This document shows, one piece after another, positions 23,704 to 32,463 of a stretch of 41,448 bases of DNA. The notes beneath the pieces are model-generated. The model did no database searches. It saw only the letters and a program-made list of their open reading frames with translations, and was not told the DNA's origin. The position numbers and the translations under genes were made by a program. The stretch lies in NCBI GenBank assembly GCA_964478335.1, contig CAYZIC010000014.1, positions 1 to 41,448 on the forward strand. The letters run 5' to 3'. Numbering within the stretch: the first letter of the stretch is position 1; each line of letters opens with the position of its first letter. This DNA comes from CAYZIC01 sp964478335 (GTDB lineage: Bacteria > Verrucomicrobiota > Kiritimatiellia > RFP12 > DVOR01).

Positions 23704-23732
23704 TTGCTTTCTAGCCGCTAGTTTGCTATCTT
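23704..23732 (+). promoter_or_regulatory. Promoter of tRNA-Arg
   Basis: TTGCTT (23704-23709), 17-bp spacer, TATCTT (23727-23732). The predicted start lies about 7 bp before the mature tRNA 5' end. Confidence 0.65.
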
Positions 23733-23746
23733 ACCCTCGTTTTCTT

Positions 23747-23823
23747 GCGATAGTAGCTCAATTGGATAGAGTGTTGGCCTCCGAAGCCAAAGGTTGCGGG
23801 TTCGACCCCCGCCTTTCGCACCA
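23747..23823 (+). tRNA. tRNA-Arg (anticodon CCG)
   Basis: The 77-nt sequence folds as a cloverleaf. Acceptor arm GCGATAG pairs with CTTTCGC (one T-T mismatch). The D stem is GCTC/GAGT. Anticodon stem TTGGC/GCCAA encloses loop CTCCGAA with anticodon CCG at 23781-23783, and the T arm is GCGGG-TTCGACC-CCCGC. Discriminator A is followed by an encoded CCA. It decodes CGG. The AICAR transformylase gene starts 50 bp downstream and may share its transcript. Confidence 0.95.
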
Positions 23824-23873
23824 TATATCGTCTCAATTCATTAATCCACTCATTTTGAGGTATAGGAGTAGTT

Positions 23874-25127
23874 ATGGCAATTGACATGAAGTCTGCGTAT
23901 AAGACCGTTATGGACGATCACTTTACGCCACAGATGGAAATTTCATTCGTTGACGGAGATAAGCGTCAAACGCTCGTTTACGAGAAGGTTGCTTGGGCCA
24001 TCGATGGTGTAAATAAAGGTTTACGCTATGGAGAAAATCCTGGTCAAGAGGCTGCGATGTACAAGCTTGTCAATGGGAACCTTGCCTTAGGTGAGGTGGA
24101 GTCAATCCAGCCAGGGCGTTTCCTTGCCTCAGATCCAGAGCTCTTGCAATTTGGCAAGCACCCGGGCAAAATCAATCTTACCGATGCAGACAATGCGCTC
24201 AACATGATGCGTTATCTCATGGACAAGCCATGTGCAATCATTGTCAAGCACAATAATCCCTGTGGTGTGGCCGTGGCGGAGACGTTGGCAGAGGCCTATT
24301 TCAAGGCCAACCAAGCTGACATGCTCGCTGCTTTTGGTGGGTGTATTGCCCTTAACCGCACGGTTGATCGCGAAACCGCGGAATTAATTGCCCAATGCTA
24401 TGCAGAGGTCGTCGTGGCACCTGATTTTGAAGATGGTGCGATGGAGATCTTTCAGTCTAAGAAGAATTTGCGTGTGATGAAAATTGGTGCGATCAGCAAT
24501 CTTCAGCATTTTGTCACGGATCGTTTTGTTGATTTTAAATCAATGATTGATGGAGGGATCATTGCGCAATGGTCATTTCAAGTTGAGGCTCGCACAGCCT
24601 CTCAACTCCAAGTCGCTCAAGCAATGGACAAAGCTGGCACCTTGCACAAGATCAACCGTCTCCCCTCGGAACAAGAATATGCAGATATGCTCTTTGGTTG
24701 GTTTATCGAGGCTGGTGTCACGAGCAACTCCGTCCTCTTTGTTAAGGACGGCGTCACAGTCGGCATAGGTACAGGAGAGCAAGACCGCGTTGGTGTGGCA
24801 GAAATTGCTCGCGACAAGGCCTATCGCAAGTATGCTGATCGCATCGCTCATGAAAAATTTAAGATGCCCTACAATGAATTGCAAGATGCAGAGCAAAAGG
24901 CTTACTGCGATGCGGCATCTGCGGAGGTGCATGGTGGCCTAATCGGCTCAACGATGATCTCAGATGCATTTTTCCCATTCCGTGATGGTGCAGAGGTTGG
25001 AATTAAAGAGGGCATCCGTGCCATTATCCAACCTGGTGGTGCTATTCGTGACTGGGATGTGATTGACTGCTGTAATGAGGCTGACGTAACGATGGTTTAC
25101 TCAGGACAGCGTAGCTTCAAGCACTAA
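23874..25127 (+). CDS. purH: Stand-alone AICAR transformylase (C-terminal half of PurH)
   Basis: The 417-residue protein matches the AICAR formyltransferase domain of PurH: LRYGENPGQEAAMY (50-63), VKHNNPCGVAV with the catalytic K125-H126 pair, DMLAAFGGCIALN, SNSVLFVKDG, and the ending DAFFPFRDGAEVGIKEGIRA, IQPGGAIRDW. It transfers a formyl group from 10-formyl-THF to AICAR, the penultimate step of IMP synthesis. The N-terminal MGS-like IMP cyclohydrolase domain of usual PurH (about 190 residues) is absent, and the space upstream is a tRNA, so another protein must close the ring. TAGGAG precedes the ATG. The gene is followed by a strong terminator and is probably transcribed from the tRNA promoter. 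Confidence 0.9.
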   Translation: MAIDMKSAYKTVMDDHFTPQMEISFVDGDKRQTLVYEKVAWAIDGVNKGLRYGENPGQEAAMYKLVNGNLALGEVESIQPGRFLASDPELLQFGKHPGKINLTDADNALNMMRYLMDKPCAIIVKHNNPCGVAVAETLAEAYFKANQADMLAAFGGCIALNRTVDRETAELIAQCYAEVVVAPDFEDGAMEIFQSKKNLRVMKIGAISNLQHFVTDRFVDFKSMIDGGIIAQWSFQVEARTASQLQVAQAMDKAGTLHKINRLPSEQEYADMLFGWFIEAGVTSNSVLFVKDGVTVGIGTGEQDRVGVAEIARDKAYRKYADRIAHEKFKMPYNELQDAEQKAYCDAASAEVHGGLIGSTMISDAFFPFRDGAEVGIKEGIRAIIQPGGAIRDWDVIDCCNEADVTMVYSGQRSFKH

Positions 25128-25143
25128 CCTTACGTTGAATTCC

Positions 25144-25178
25144 AGCGCCTGTGAGTGAGCTTGCAGGCGCTTTATTTC
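25144..25178 (+). terminator. Rho-independent terminator after the AICAR transformylase gene
   Basis: AGCGCCTG (25144-25151) and CAGGCGCT (25164-25171) form a perfect 8-bp stem with a 12-nt loop, followed by TTATTTCTTT. Confidence 0.85.
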
Positions 25179-25192
25179 TTTATGGAGACTCC

Positions 25193-25693
25193 ATGCGCCA
25201 CAACTTTTTTGCCCTTGCCCTCAGTGTGATGACCCTCTTTGCTGGATGTACTTTGCTCAAAGAGCCCGTTAAGCCGGATCCACAAGGGATCTCTGGGTCG
25301 TATCAAATCAATGACATTACCCTGCGCGGGGATGTCAATACAGCCGCATTTGAGGATTTCTCTAGCGAAGTACTGATCAATGGGATTGGGGTCATTCAAT
25401 CCCATCGCGATTTCGATATCCTATGGGAAGGCTTCTCCTCCGAACGCGCGATGCCCAAGCCCGATATTAACTTTGAGACTCATTTTGTACTTTTTGTTTA
25501 CGACACTCAGCACTATAATTTTTGTAACTTGGTAGGCATACAGGCGAACCAAGGGATTTTGAACCCCGTGATTGCCGCATCTAAGACCTCGCTATTACTC
25601 CAAGACAAAGCCTATGTGTCTTTAGCCACACTTCCCAAGCGAGGCGTTGTCGGTGTAATTTCGGGCAAAGAGATCATCGCCATCACCCACTAG
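25193..25693 (+). CDS. Small lipoprotein, possibly PrcB-like fold
   Basis: The 166-residue protein starts with a lipoprotein signal peptide, MRHNFFALALSVMTLFAGC, whose lipobox FAGC gives a mature N-terminal cysteine at residue 19. The mature part has the pattern VIQSHRDFDILWEGFSSERA, then PDINFETHFVLFVYD. This recalls the short domain of PrcB-like proteins, where an i-x-s-x-x-D-f-x-x-l-W helix precedes a D-F strand. That likeness is weak and function is unknown. A GTG at 25151 also opens this frame but lies in the terminator. ATG 25193 has GGAG upstream and begins the signal peptide. The helicase gene follows after 19 bp, though a mechanistic link is not apparent. Confidence 0.65.
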   Translation: MRHNFFALALSVMTLFAGCTLLKEPVKPDPQGISGSYQINDITLRGDVNTAAFEDFSSEVLINGIGVIQSHRDFDILWEGFSSERAMPKPDINFETHFVLFVYDTQHYNFCNLVGIQANQGILNPVIAASKTSLLLQDKAYVSLATLPKRGVVGVISGKEIIAITH

Positions 25694-25712
25694 GTGCGGG
25701 CAAGGTAGCACC

Positions 25713-28700
25713 ATGGATAATCTCGTCATCAAAGCTTCAGCCGGTAGTGGCAAGACCTACCGTCTTGCGGGGCGCTTTATTGACATTATCCAGAGTGGAG
25801 CTGCACCTGAGGAGATTTGCGCACTCACCTTTACGCGGAAAGCTGCAGGTGAAATGTTTGACGGGATTGTGGCTCGTCTCGTCTCTGAGCCGACAGGGGA
25901 GCACTTGACATTTTTACGCACGATCTTGGAGCATTCCACGCAGCTGCGCATCGCCACTCTCGATAGCTTTGCTTCTTTATTGGCGCGTTCTTTTGCCACG
26001 GAGCTCGGTCTGCCACCGCATATTACCCTCATCAACAACGACTCGCCCGAGGTTTTAGCGCGCAATAGCGAGATCTTATCTACGCTCCTGCGAACGAATA
26101 GCTCCCCCCATCTCTACACCGACCTCATCGGCCTCTCTCGTAGCAAAGAGACCGACCTCTACGACAAAAGGCCTCCGAGTGATGCGCTCTTGCTTTTGGT
26201 CAAAACCTTTGAATTGCGCTATCGTAATGCGCCGACTCAGTGGGGGGCGCTTGAGGGTATTGGCAACGATCCCATGATCTTGACTGATCAGACTCGTCAA
26301 GAAATGACACAGCTCTGTCTCAACATACTCCCAGACACCAAGCCATTCGCCAAGCTACGTGCCACTTATCGATTCTTAGGCAACTTCACCCCCCCGCAAA
26401 TCGGCTCTCTCTCTCAATTTGCCCTATCAGAAAAGCAACAATTGGCTTTTGATAACGTTTGCCAAGGCGTGGGGACGGCACTCGAAGTCGGTCGATCCAT
26501 TATAGATCTATCCACAGAGCAGATCGCAGCAACGCAAGCACTCTTTGCCAACTACTGCCACTGCACGCTCTGGGTGCTCAAAAAGAAGACCGAGACCCTG
26601 GCGGACTTTTTGTCCGATTACACACGAGCATGCGATCGCTACATTCGCCAAACGGGCGTGGCGACCTTTGAGGATCTAACTCGCTTACTCAGTCAGCATG
26701 ATCGATGCCTTTTCTCCGCCTATCGTTCGGATGCGACTAATAATCTCGCCTACATCAACTTTCGCTTTGACGGCATGATCAACCACTATCTGCTTGACGA
26801 GTTTCAAGATACCAGCACCCAGCAATGGGAAATGCTCAAGCAGCTGATCGACGAGATCATGGATCGCACGCAGGATGGCCGGTCACTCTTTTATGTCGGC
26901 GATTTAAAGCAATCGATCTACGGCTGGCGTGGCGGCAATGCCAAGCTCTTTGACGAGATCATTGAGCGCTACTCATCCACCCCTAAAGCTCTAACCGTCG
27001 AGCACCTCGACGAATCGCAACGATCAGCCCAGCCGATTATCGACACGGTCAATGCCCTCTGTGACCTACGCAATTACACCACGCTCACGAATCATCCAGG
27101 TCTGGAGCAAGCCGTCAATAAGTGGTGTAAGACCTGGGAAGTCCACAGCGTTGCCAAGCGTAATCAAAGGAAACAAGGGGTCGTCGAGCACATCTTATTG
27201 ACTGGAGCCACCCGCGAAACACAAATCGAATCCTTCGCACAAAGCGTACATGCAATCATTCAGAGCTACTACCCATCAGCCAGTAAGCCTAGGATGGCGA
27301 TATTGTTGCGTGGTAATAAGCATGCCTATGCGCTAGCCTCAGCACTCGCCGAGGTGGATATTACGGCCTCGATCGAGGGTCAGGTCGATCTCGTGACCTA
27401 TCCATTTGCCTCGGTGGTGAGTGCAGCCCTCCAAGTGATGAGTCATCCTGCAGATACGGTCGCACAAGGCTTCCTCGTGCTCCACGGGATCACACCTCAC
27501 CACCTTGATTGGCTCACTCTCTGGCAAGAGGAGGGGTACATTGCCCTAATCAACCACTTAGGACAACGATTCTTTAAGCGCCCCTCCCACCCTTGCGACG
27601 CAATTGATGTCTGGGAGGCGCTCATTCAGCTGGCGCAGCCTTTTGATGTCAGGAAGTCAAGCCATGCCAGCCCTAGTACATACGCCCTAGAAACTTTTAA
27701 GGGCGCACTAGATGCCGCCAAGATTGATGCCTCTGACGACACCTCACTTATCTCGATCATGACCATTCATAAGTCAAAGGGTCTGACTTATGATGTCGTA
27801 TTCGTCCCCTACTTCGAGACTACTCGTGCGAAAGAGACCTTTTACCCATCGGCGCTTAAGCGATCCAAATGTCTCTCCGACAGCGCAGGTCGCTGGCACC
27901 TACTCGCCCCCTCAGAATATGCCGTAATCAGGAGTAATCGTCAGCTCGACGAGGCCTACCAGCAAGCAATCAGCGACTTTATCTATGAGGAGTTGTGTGC
28001 ATTTTATGTGGCAATGACACGCCCTGCTCATGCGCTCTACATCTTTACAGCCGACCTCGACAAGATCGATGGCTCTGCCTTCACCCCCGCCAATTTAATC
28101 CGTGCGCAATTGATCGACCAAGAGCGCATCTCTGGCTACCTGGGCACTAGCTCGACCTTAGCCTTTAGTCGAGGCAATAACCAGTGGTACACGCAGCAAA
28201 CCTCTGAGCCTCCAGCGCCACCGCTCAACCCGATCATTTGGCAACAAGATCCCATTGACGATCCCATTGAGATGCAAAATTTTCGACCAAGCCATCAAAC
28301 GAACCTACAAGAATTATGGCATGCGCCCCCCCGCACTCGCTATGCCATGCAGTTTGGTGCAGCGTTGCACGACTTGCTAGCCCAGATAGAATGGATCGAC
28401 CACATCGACATTGATCAAGTCATCCACGATTGGCAGACCTCTCTCCAAGCCCCCGTCAGCGGCCAACAAAGCGTCGTCAAGGCATTCAAATCACTTGTTT
28501 GTGACTCGTGCAGAGACCTCTTTACCCAGCCTGAAAATTCCTGCAAGGTTTGGCGAGAGGTGCCTTTCTCAATCCCGATGCCAGATAACGTCGCCTCACA
28601 AGACGAATCACTCCAGGGGCGATTTGACCGCGTCCACATCTTTGACGATCATGCCGTCATCTACGACTTTAAATCATCACGAGAGGAAACGATTCTTCCC

Positions 28701-28820
28701 GCCTATGAGCAACAGCTAGCCGCCTATCAGCATGCCCTTGGCCTCATCACCCACTTACCGATTGACAGAATAAAAAAAGTAATTCTCTTTACCAGAACAG
28801 GAACTTGCGTGACCCTATGA
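25713..28820 (+). CDS. AddA/RecB-like UvrD-family helicase with C-terminal PD-(D/E)XK nuclease
   Basis: The 1,035-residue protein has superfamily 1A motifs in order: Walker A ASAGSGKT (8-15), ICALTFTRKAAGEM, motif II LLDEFQDTS, motif III GDLKQSIYGWRGGN, motif V MTIHKSKGLTYDVVFVPY, and motif VI FYVAMTRPAHALYI. The last 150 residues form a RecB-type nuclease: FGAALHDLL, GRFDRV, then VIYDFKSSREE and YEQQLAAYQHAL (D, D-x-K and Q-x-x-x-Y). Such enzymes unwind and resect DNA double-strand ends. AddA normally works with AddB, which is not beside it here. It follows a lipoprotein gene by 19 bp and overlaps the RluA-type gene by 4 nt. AAGG upstream of ATG 25713 supports the start. Confidence 0.85.
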   Translation: MDNLVIKASAGSGKTYRLAGRFIDIIQSGAAPEEICALTFTRKAAGEMFDGIVARLVSEPTGEHLTFLRTILEHSTQLRIATLDSFASLLARSFATELGLPPHITLINNDSPEVLARNSEILSTLLRTNSSPHLYTDLIGLSRSKETDLYDKRPPSDALLLLVKTFELRYRNAPTQWGALEGIGNDPMILTDQTRQEMTQLCLNILPDTKPFAKLRATYRFLGNFTPPQIGSLSQFALSEKQQLAFDNVCQGVGTALEVGRSIIDLSTEQIAATQALFANYCHCTLWVLKKKTETLADFLSDYTRACDRYIRQTGVATFEDLTRLLSQHDRCLFSAYRSDATNNLAYINFRFDGMINHYLLDEFQDTSTQQWEMLKQLIDEIMDRTQDGRSLFYVGDLKQSIYGWRGGNAKLFDEIIERYSSTPKALTVEHLDESQRSAQPIIDTVNALCDLRNYTTLTNHPGLEQAVNKWCKTWEVHSVAKRNQRKQGVVEHILLTGATRETQIESFAQSVHAIIQSYYPSASKPRMAILLRGNKHAYALASALAEVDITASIEGQVDLVTYPFASVVSAALQVMSHPADTVAQGFLVLHGITPHHLDWLTLWQEEGYIALINHLGQRFFKRPSHPCDAIDVWEALIQLAQPFDVRKSSHASPSTYALETFKGALDAAKIDASDDTSLISIMTIHKSKGLTYDVVFVPYFETTRAKETFYPSALKRSKCLSDSAGRWHLLAPSEYAVIRSNRQLDEAYQQAISDFIYEELCAFYVAMTRPAHALYIFTADLDKIDGSAFTPANLIRAQLIDQERISGYLGTSSTLAFSRGNNQWYTQQTSEPPAPPLNPIIWQQDPIDDPIEMQNFRPSHQTNLQELWHAPPRTRYAMQFGAALHDLLAQIEWIDHIDIDQVIHDWQTSLQAPVSGQQSVVKAFKSLVCDSCRDLFTQPENSCKVWREVPFSIPMPDNVASQDESLQGRFDRVHIFDDHAVIYDFKSSREETILPAYEQQLAAYQHALGLITHLPIDRIKKVILFTRTGTCVTL

Positions 28821-29746
28821 TGCCGTATACGATTCCCCCGACCACCGCAGGCAAGCGCCTCGATGCGCTCCTTGGCGAGCTCTACCCACAAGCCAGCAAA
28901 TCCGCCATCAAGGCACTTTTTGCCGCAGACGCAGTCACTTGCAACAACAAAAAGGCGGCCAAAGGCCTCAAGGTGCAAGCTGGTGACGTGATCCACACTT
29001 CCCCTCCAGCCATCGATGCTCCTGCTATTGTGCTCCCCAATCCAGCAATCCCCCTCTCAATCGTCTATGAAGATGCCTGGATTATAGCCCTCAATAAACC
29101 CGCAGGTATGGCTTGCCACCCCATAAAACCCACCGAGACGGAGACGCTCGCCAATGGGCTATGCGCCTATGCGCCACAATGCCGAGAGGTTGGAGACCAC
29201 CCTTTGATGTGTGGCATACTCCACCGTATTGACGGCGACACCTCAGGCTTGGTCATCGCCGCAAAAGACCAAGACACCTACCAATTCCTACGCGCACAAT
29301 TCGCGAACCACACCATCGAGAAGCATTACAAAGCCCTCGTTTGCGCCACAGTCAAGCAAGCAGGCCTCTTAGTCAATGAGCTCGCTCACCACCCCAATTG
29401 CCCGGGTCGCATTGTCGATGCCACGATCTGGAAAGACACCAAGCGCCCCATGCATGCAGAGACGGCATTTAAGCCTATCCAGTACATCACCCTCCCAACA
29501 GACACACCAGCCACCCTGCTCGATATCACCATCTACACAGGTGTCACCCACCAGATCCGTGCGCAGCTCAGCTTTGCAGGGCTCCCCATTCTCGGTGACA
29601 AACGCTACGGCGGCAATAAGCTCAGAGGGTTTGACAGACACTTCCTACACGCCCACACGTTGGGATTTGTGCATCCTCACAAAGAGGGCCGCTGTACCAT
29701 CAAAGCCCCCCTACTACCCGAGCTCACCACCCTACTCAATGGCTAA
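28817..29746 (+). CDS. RluA-family pseudouridine synthase
   Basis: The 309-residue protein has an N-terminal S4-like RNA-binding segment (TTAGKRLDALLGELYPQASK, then a GLKVQAGDVI strand) and an RluA catalytic domain. The latter shows IALNKPAGMACHP and HRIDGDTSGLVIAAKD, which carries the catalytic aspartate, followed by EKHYKALV and VTHQIRAQLSFAGLPILGDKRYGG. It isomerises specific uridines in rRNA or tRNA, and the target site cannot be read from sequence. ATG 28817 overlaps the helicase stop by 4 nt, and an ATG three bases later would overlap by one. The 3' end overlaps the next membrane protein start by 8 nt. Confidence 0.92.
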   Translation: MMPYTIPPTTAGKRLDALLGELYPQASKSAIKALFAADAVTCNNKKAAKGLKVQAGDVIHTSPPAIDAPAIVLPNPAIPLSIVYEDAWIIALNKPAGMACHPIKPTETETLANGLCAYAPQCREVGDHPLMCGILHRIDGDTSGLVIAAKDQDTYQFLRAQFANHTIEKHYKALVCATVKQAGLLVNELAHHPNCPGRIVDATIWKDTKRPMHAETAFKPIQYITLPTDTPATLLDITIYTGVTHQIRAQLSFAGLPILGDKRYGGNKLRGFDRHFLHAHTLGFVHPHKEGRCTIKAPLLPELTTLLNG

Positions 29747-30653
29747 TACCATGCCCCTCCTCCCCCATACCCTCCTCAAGAAAATCCCCCCCCTACTGAT
29801 CGCATACACCTTGCCAGTCATTCTCTTTACCCTCGACCACAACTGGATCTTTCCCGAACTATTTGCCCTGATCATCGGCCTCCTCATCGCCCCTCAAACC
29901 CCGTGGCGAACCACGCGACTCAAGACATGGATCGGCATGATCGCTGCCGCCTCCCTTGGTGTAGCCATCGTCAATCTCCTTGGAGATTGCCACCTCTCCA
30001 TCCAGCTCCTAACTGGCATTTTGGGCTGTGCGGGCTTGCTCAACATCTTACAGATCAACGTCATTCCTTTAGTACCGGGCTGTATCCTACCCGTTGTCCT
30101 GCACCACAGCAATCCAATCTACATCCTCTCAGTGGCGGTCTTTTGTGGGATCCTTCTCTTGGCCAATGCAGCCCTACGCCCAGCCCCAGATAACACCCCG
30201 ATCCCTAGAGCTGGTCAAGCAATCCGCTGGCTCGTCATCCTCCTCGTGCTAAGCCCCGTGCTCTACCTTGCTATTGAGGCTGATCACCTCTTTCTCATCA
30301 CCCCGCCGGTCATTGTTGCCTTTGTTGCATTCCTCGACAAACGCCGCCCCATTCGCAATCACTATTGGGTTGCAGTCGTAACCTTTGCCGTGCTTTCCAC
30401 CATTGGATCTATTTTCTTCACCCTCCTCTCAGGACACCATCCCCTTTGGCAAATTGCAGCACTCATCACTGCTGTAGTCATCCTCTTCTACAAACTAGCC
30501 CCTCTCCCCATTAAATTCCCCCCCCCCGCAGCTAGTGCACTGCTCGTACTCTTACTCCCCCAACAAGCAGTTTGGCTCTATCCCCTCGAGGTCACCGCCA
30601 GCGCAGCGATCTTACTCGCCCTCGCCCGCTACCTCTCACGGAAATGGCTTTAG
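29739..30653 (+). CDS. Integral membrane protein, weakly HPP-family-like
   Basis: The 304-residue protein is almost entirely hydrophobic, with about eight to ten transmembrane helices and short loops. Two places recall the HPP membrane family: RPIRNHYWVAVVTFAVLS, and a helix preceded by PPAASALLVLLLP followed by YPLEVTASAAILLALA. The likeness is modest. Transport or sensing is possible but not shown. The frame continues far upstream inside the RluA-type gene, but ATG 29739 (overlapping the RluA stop by 8 nt) or ATG 29751 are the sensible starts. The gene is the last of a four-gene rightward run and is followed by a 450-bp gap. Confidence 0.65.
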   Translation: MANTMPLLPHTLLKKIPPLLIAYTLPVILFTLDHNWIFPELFALIIGLLIAPQTPWRTTRLKTWIGMIAAASLGVAIVNLLGDCHLSIQLLTGILGCAGLLNILQINVIPLVPGCILPVVLHHSNPIYILSVAVFCGILLLANAALRPAPDNTPIPRAGQAIRWLVILLVLSPVLYLAIEADHLFLITPPVIVAFVAFLDKRRPIRNHYWVAVVTFAVLSTIGSIFFTLLSGHHPLWQIAALITAVVILFYKLAPLPIKFPPPAASALLVLLLPQQAVWLYPLEVTASAAILLALARYLSRKWL

Positions 30654-30713
30654 GGTAGCGACATTGCCATTTGTAGGTTTTACTCGCACTTGGCTCCGCT
30701 GGTCGCTGTACCA

Positions 30714-30742
30714 TTGGCGAACTTGTGTATGGTTTTTATATT
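30714..30742 (+). promoter_or_regulatory. Promoter in the 30654-31103 gap
   Basis: TTGGCG (30714-30719), a 17-bp spacer and TATATT (30737-30742). No open frame starts downstream before 31104, so it would drive either an untranslated RNA or a long leader of the mutase operon. Confidence 0.5.
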
Positions 30743-30748
30743 GCCGAC

Positions 30749-30950
30749 CCCAAGGCCTCATTTCAGCCGATCAAATTAAACAAGGGTCAATCCCCCCATG
30801 AAAATGCCTCTTTTGCTATTTAAATAGAATGACAAGGCATCCGCAGGGGTGACGCCATACTTTGGTGACCATGAATCCCTCAGAGAGAGGCATTTTAGAG
30901 TAGTGATGACACCGCAGTTAGCCCTAAAACGGCTGTACTGTAGCCATTTT
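30749..30950 (+). ncRNA. Candidate small RNA of about 200 nt, family unknown
   Basis: The stretch begins just after a promoter and contains a perfect 11-bp long-range stem AAAATGCCTCT (30801-30811)/AGAGGCATTTT (30886-30896). Inside it lies a 12-bp palindrome CTATTTAAATAG (30816-30827) and repeated GGTGAC words. It ends with a GGCT-gtactgt-AGCC hairpin (30931-30945) followed by ATTTT, a possible terminator. I could not match it to SRP RNA, tmRNA or RNase P by their conserved words. A leader of the mutase operon is the alternative. Confidence 0.35.
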
Positions 30951-31000
30951 GCCCACTAAAATTGCACATGAGTCAAGAAAAATCACCTTATTGGGGAGTT

Positions 31001-31029
31001 TCTGCTTTTCTTTTAGGGCATTTTATACT
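31001..31029 (+). promoter_or_regulatory. Possible promoter of the mutase-galactokinase operon
   Basis: A good -10 element TATACT (31024-31029) lies about 75 bp upstream of the mutase start. The -35 at 17-bp spacing is poor (TCTGCT, 31001-31006). Confidence 0.4.
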
Positions 31030-31103
31030 ATACTGTTGGGCGTAACAGATGATCTGTTGACTTATTTCTAACCCAACCTCTAATTAATTGAAAACAGGAG
31101 TAC

Positions 31104-32435
31104 ATGATGAGTGGAATTTTTAAAGCTTATGACATTCGTGGCATCTACGGTCAGGATTTGACCGAAGAGATCGCCTACAATGTAGGTAAAGCCTTTGTAA
31201 CATTTTGCAAGCCTAAAAAGGTTGTAATAGGTCGCGATTGCCGTCCTCACTCAGCGCCACTTTTTGCAGCGATGGCTCGTGGTATCACAGAGCTCGGTGC
31301 AGACGTAATCGATGTGGGTCTTTGCTCGACACCGATGAGCTACTTCGCCAATGGCACACTCAAGGCTGATGGCAGCATCATGATCACCGCCTCTCACAAT
31401 TCCGCCCCCTGGAATGGCTTCAAGCTCTGCCGTGCAAATGCGGTGCCTATCAGCGGTGTCACGGGTATCGAGGACATTGAGAGAATTGCCGCATCAGGTG
31501 CTTTTGAAAAGGTCTCCGAAACCATCGGCACCATCTCTCAATATGACATTCTGCCAGAATACACCGAGCACATCAAGCCCTTTATTGACATGCCTCGCCG
31601 TCCCAAGCTGGCCATCGACTACGCCAATGGCATGGGCATCATTGAGGCCAAGACGTTCATCCACGAAGTCGACCAAGATGCGCTCTTTGGAGATCTCGAT
31701 GGGGCATTTCCAAACCATGAGGCCAACCCCCTCAACACCGCCACGCTCGCCGATTTGCAAGCCAAAGTGCGTGCTGGCGACTATGATTTTGGTGTAGCAT
31801 TTGATGGTGATGCCGACCGCGCTGGCTTTATCGATGAAAAGGGCGACATCATCCCAATGGACATGATCACCGCCCTAATCTCGCAATTTATCCTCAGCAA
31901 GCAAAAGGGTGTCATCTTCTACGATCTGCGTAGCAGTAAGGTCGTCCCAGAAGTCATCAAGACAGCTGGTGGCACGCCAATGATGAGCCGCGTGGGTCAT
32001 GCTTTTATCAAGCAACAGATGCGAGAAAATGATTCGCTCTTTGCAGGAGAGCTCAGCGGTCATTACTATTTTAAGGCCAACTTCACTGCGGAGTCTTCTG
32101 CAATGGCAGTGCTTGCGATTTGCTCAATCGTGACCAAGAGTGGTAAAAAGCTCTCAGAATTGATTGCGCCGTTGCGTCAATTCTTCGCTTCTGGCGAAAT
32201 CAATAGCAAGGTCGCATGTGATCCTGCTGAGGTCATCGCTGACCTGAAGGCAACCTTTGCCGATGGTCACCAATTCTCCCTCGATGGCTTGAGCGTAGAA
32301 TACCCAACCTGGTGGTGTAACGTTCGCTGCTCCAACACTGAGCCCCTGGTGCGTCTCAACCTCGAGGCCAATACCGAGGCAGAAATGATCGCCAAGCGCG
32401 ATGAAGTCCTTGCCATTATTCGCAAATCTCGTTAA
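31104..32435 (+). CDS. Phosphomannomutase/phosphoglucomutase
   Basis: The 443-residue protein is an alpha-D-phosphohexomutase of the ManB/AlgC type. It opens with IFKAYDIRGIYGQDL. The phosphoserine loop is MITASHNSAPWNGFK with S97, and the metal loop is AFDGDADRAGF with D234, D236 and D238. The sugar-specificity loop is AGELSGHYYFK and the phosphate-binding loop is RCSNTEPLVRLNLEA. It interconverts hexose 1- and 6-phosphates, feeding GDP-mannose or UDP-glucose and glycogen synthesis. The GELSGHYYFK loop fits dual PMM/PGM enzymes. The usual TASHNP is TASHNS here, a minor change beside the catalytic serine. AGGAG precedes two adjacent ATG codons, 31104 and 31107. The kinase gene follows after 28 bp. 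Confidence 0.92.
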   Translation: MMSGIFKAYDIRGIYGQDLTEEIAYNVGKAFVTFCKPKKVVIGRDCRPHSAPLFAAMARGITELGADVIDVGLCSTPMSYFANGTLKADGSIMITASHNSAPWNGFKLCRANAVPISGVTGIEDIERIAASGAFEKVSETIGTISQYDILPEYTEHIKPFIDMPRRPKLAIDYANGMGIIEAKTFIHEVDQDALFGDLDGAFPNHEANPLNTATLADLQAKVRAGDYDFGVAFDGDADRAGFIDEKGDIIPMDMITALISQFILSKQKGVIFYDLRSSKVVPEVIKTAGGTPMMSRVGHAFIKQQMRENDSLFAGELSGHYYFKANFTAESSAMAVLAICSIVTKSGKKLSELIAPLRQFFASGEINSKVACDPAEVIADLKATFADGHQFSLDGLSVEYPTWWCNVRCSNTEPLVRLNLEANTEAEMIAKRDEVLAIIRKSR

Positions 32436-32463
32436 TCCCCTGAATTATAAAAGGAATCACACC

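Noticed and set aside
29376..29738. Long N-terminal extension of the HPP-like membrane protein
   Set aside because: It overlaps the RluA catalytic domain in another frame and is Ser/Thr/Pro-rich noise; the membrane protein starts sensibly at 29739 or 29751.
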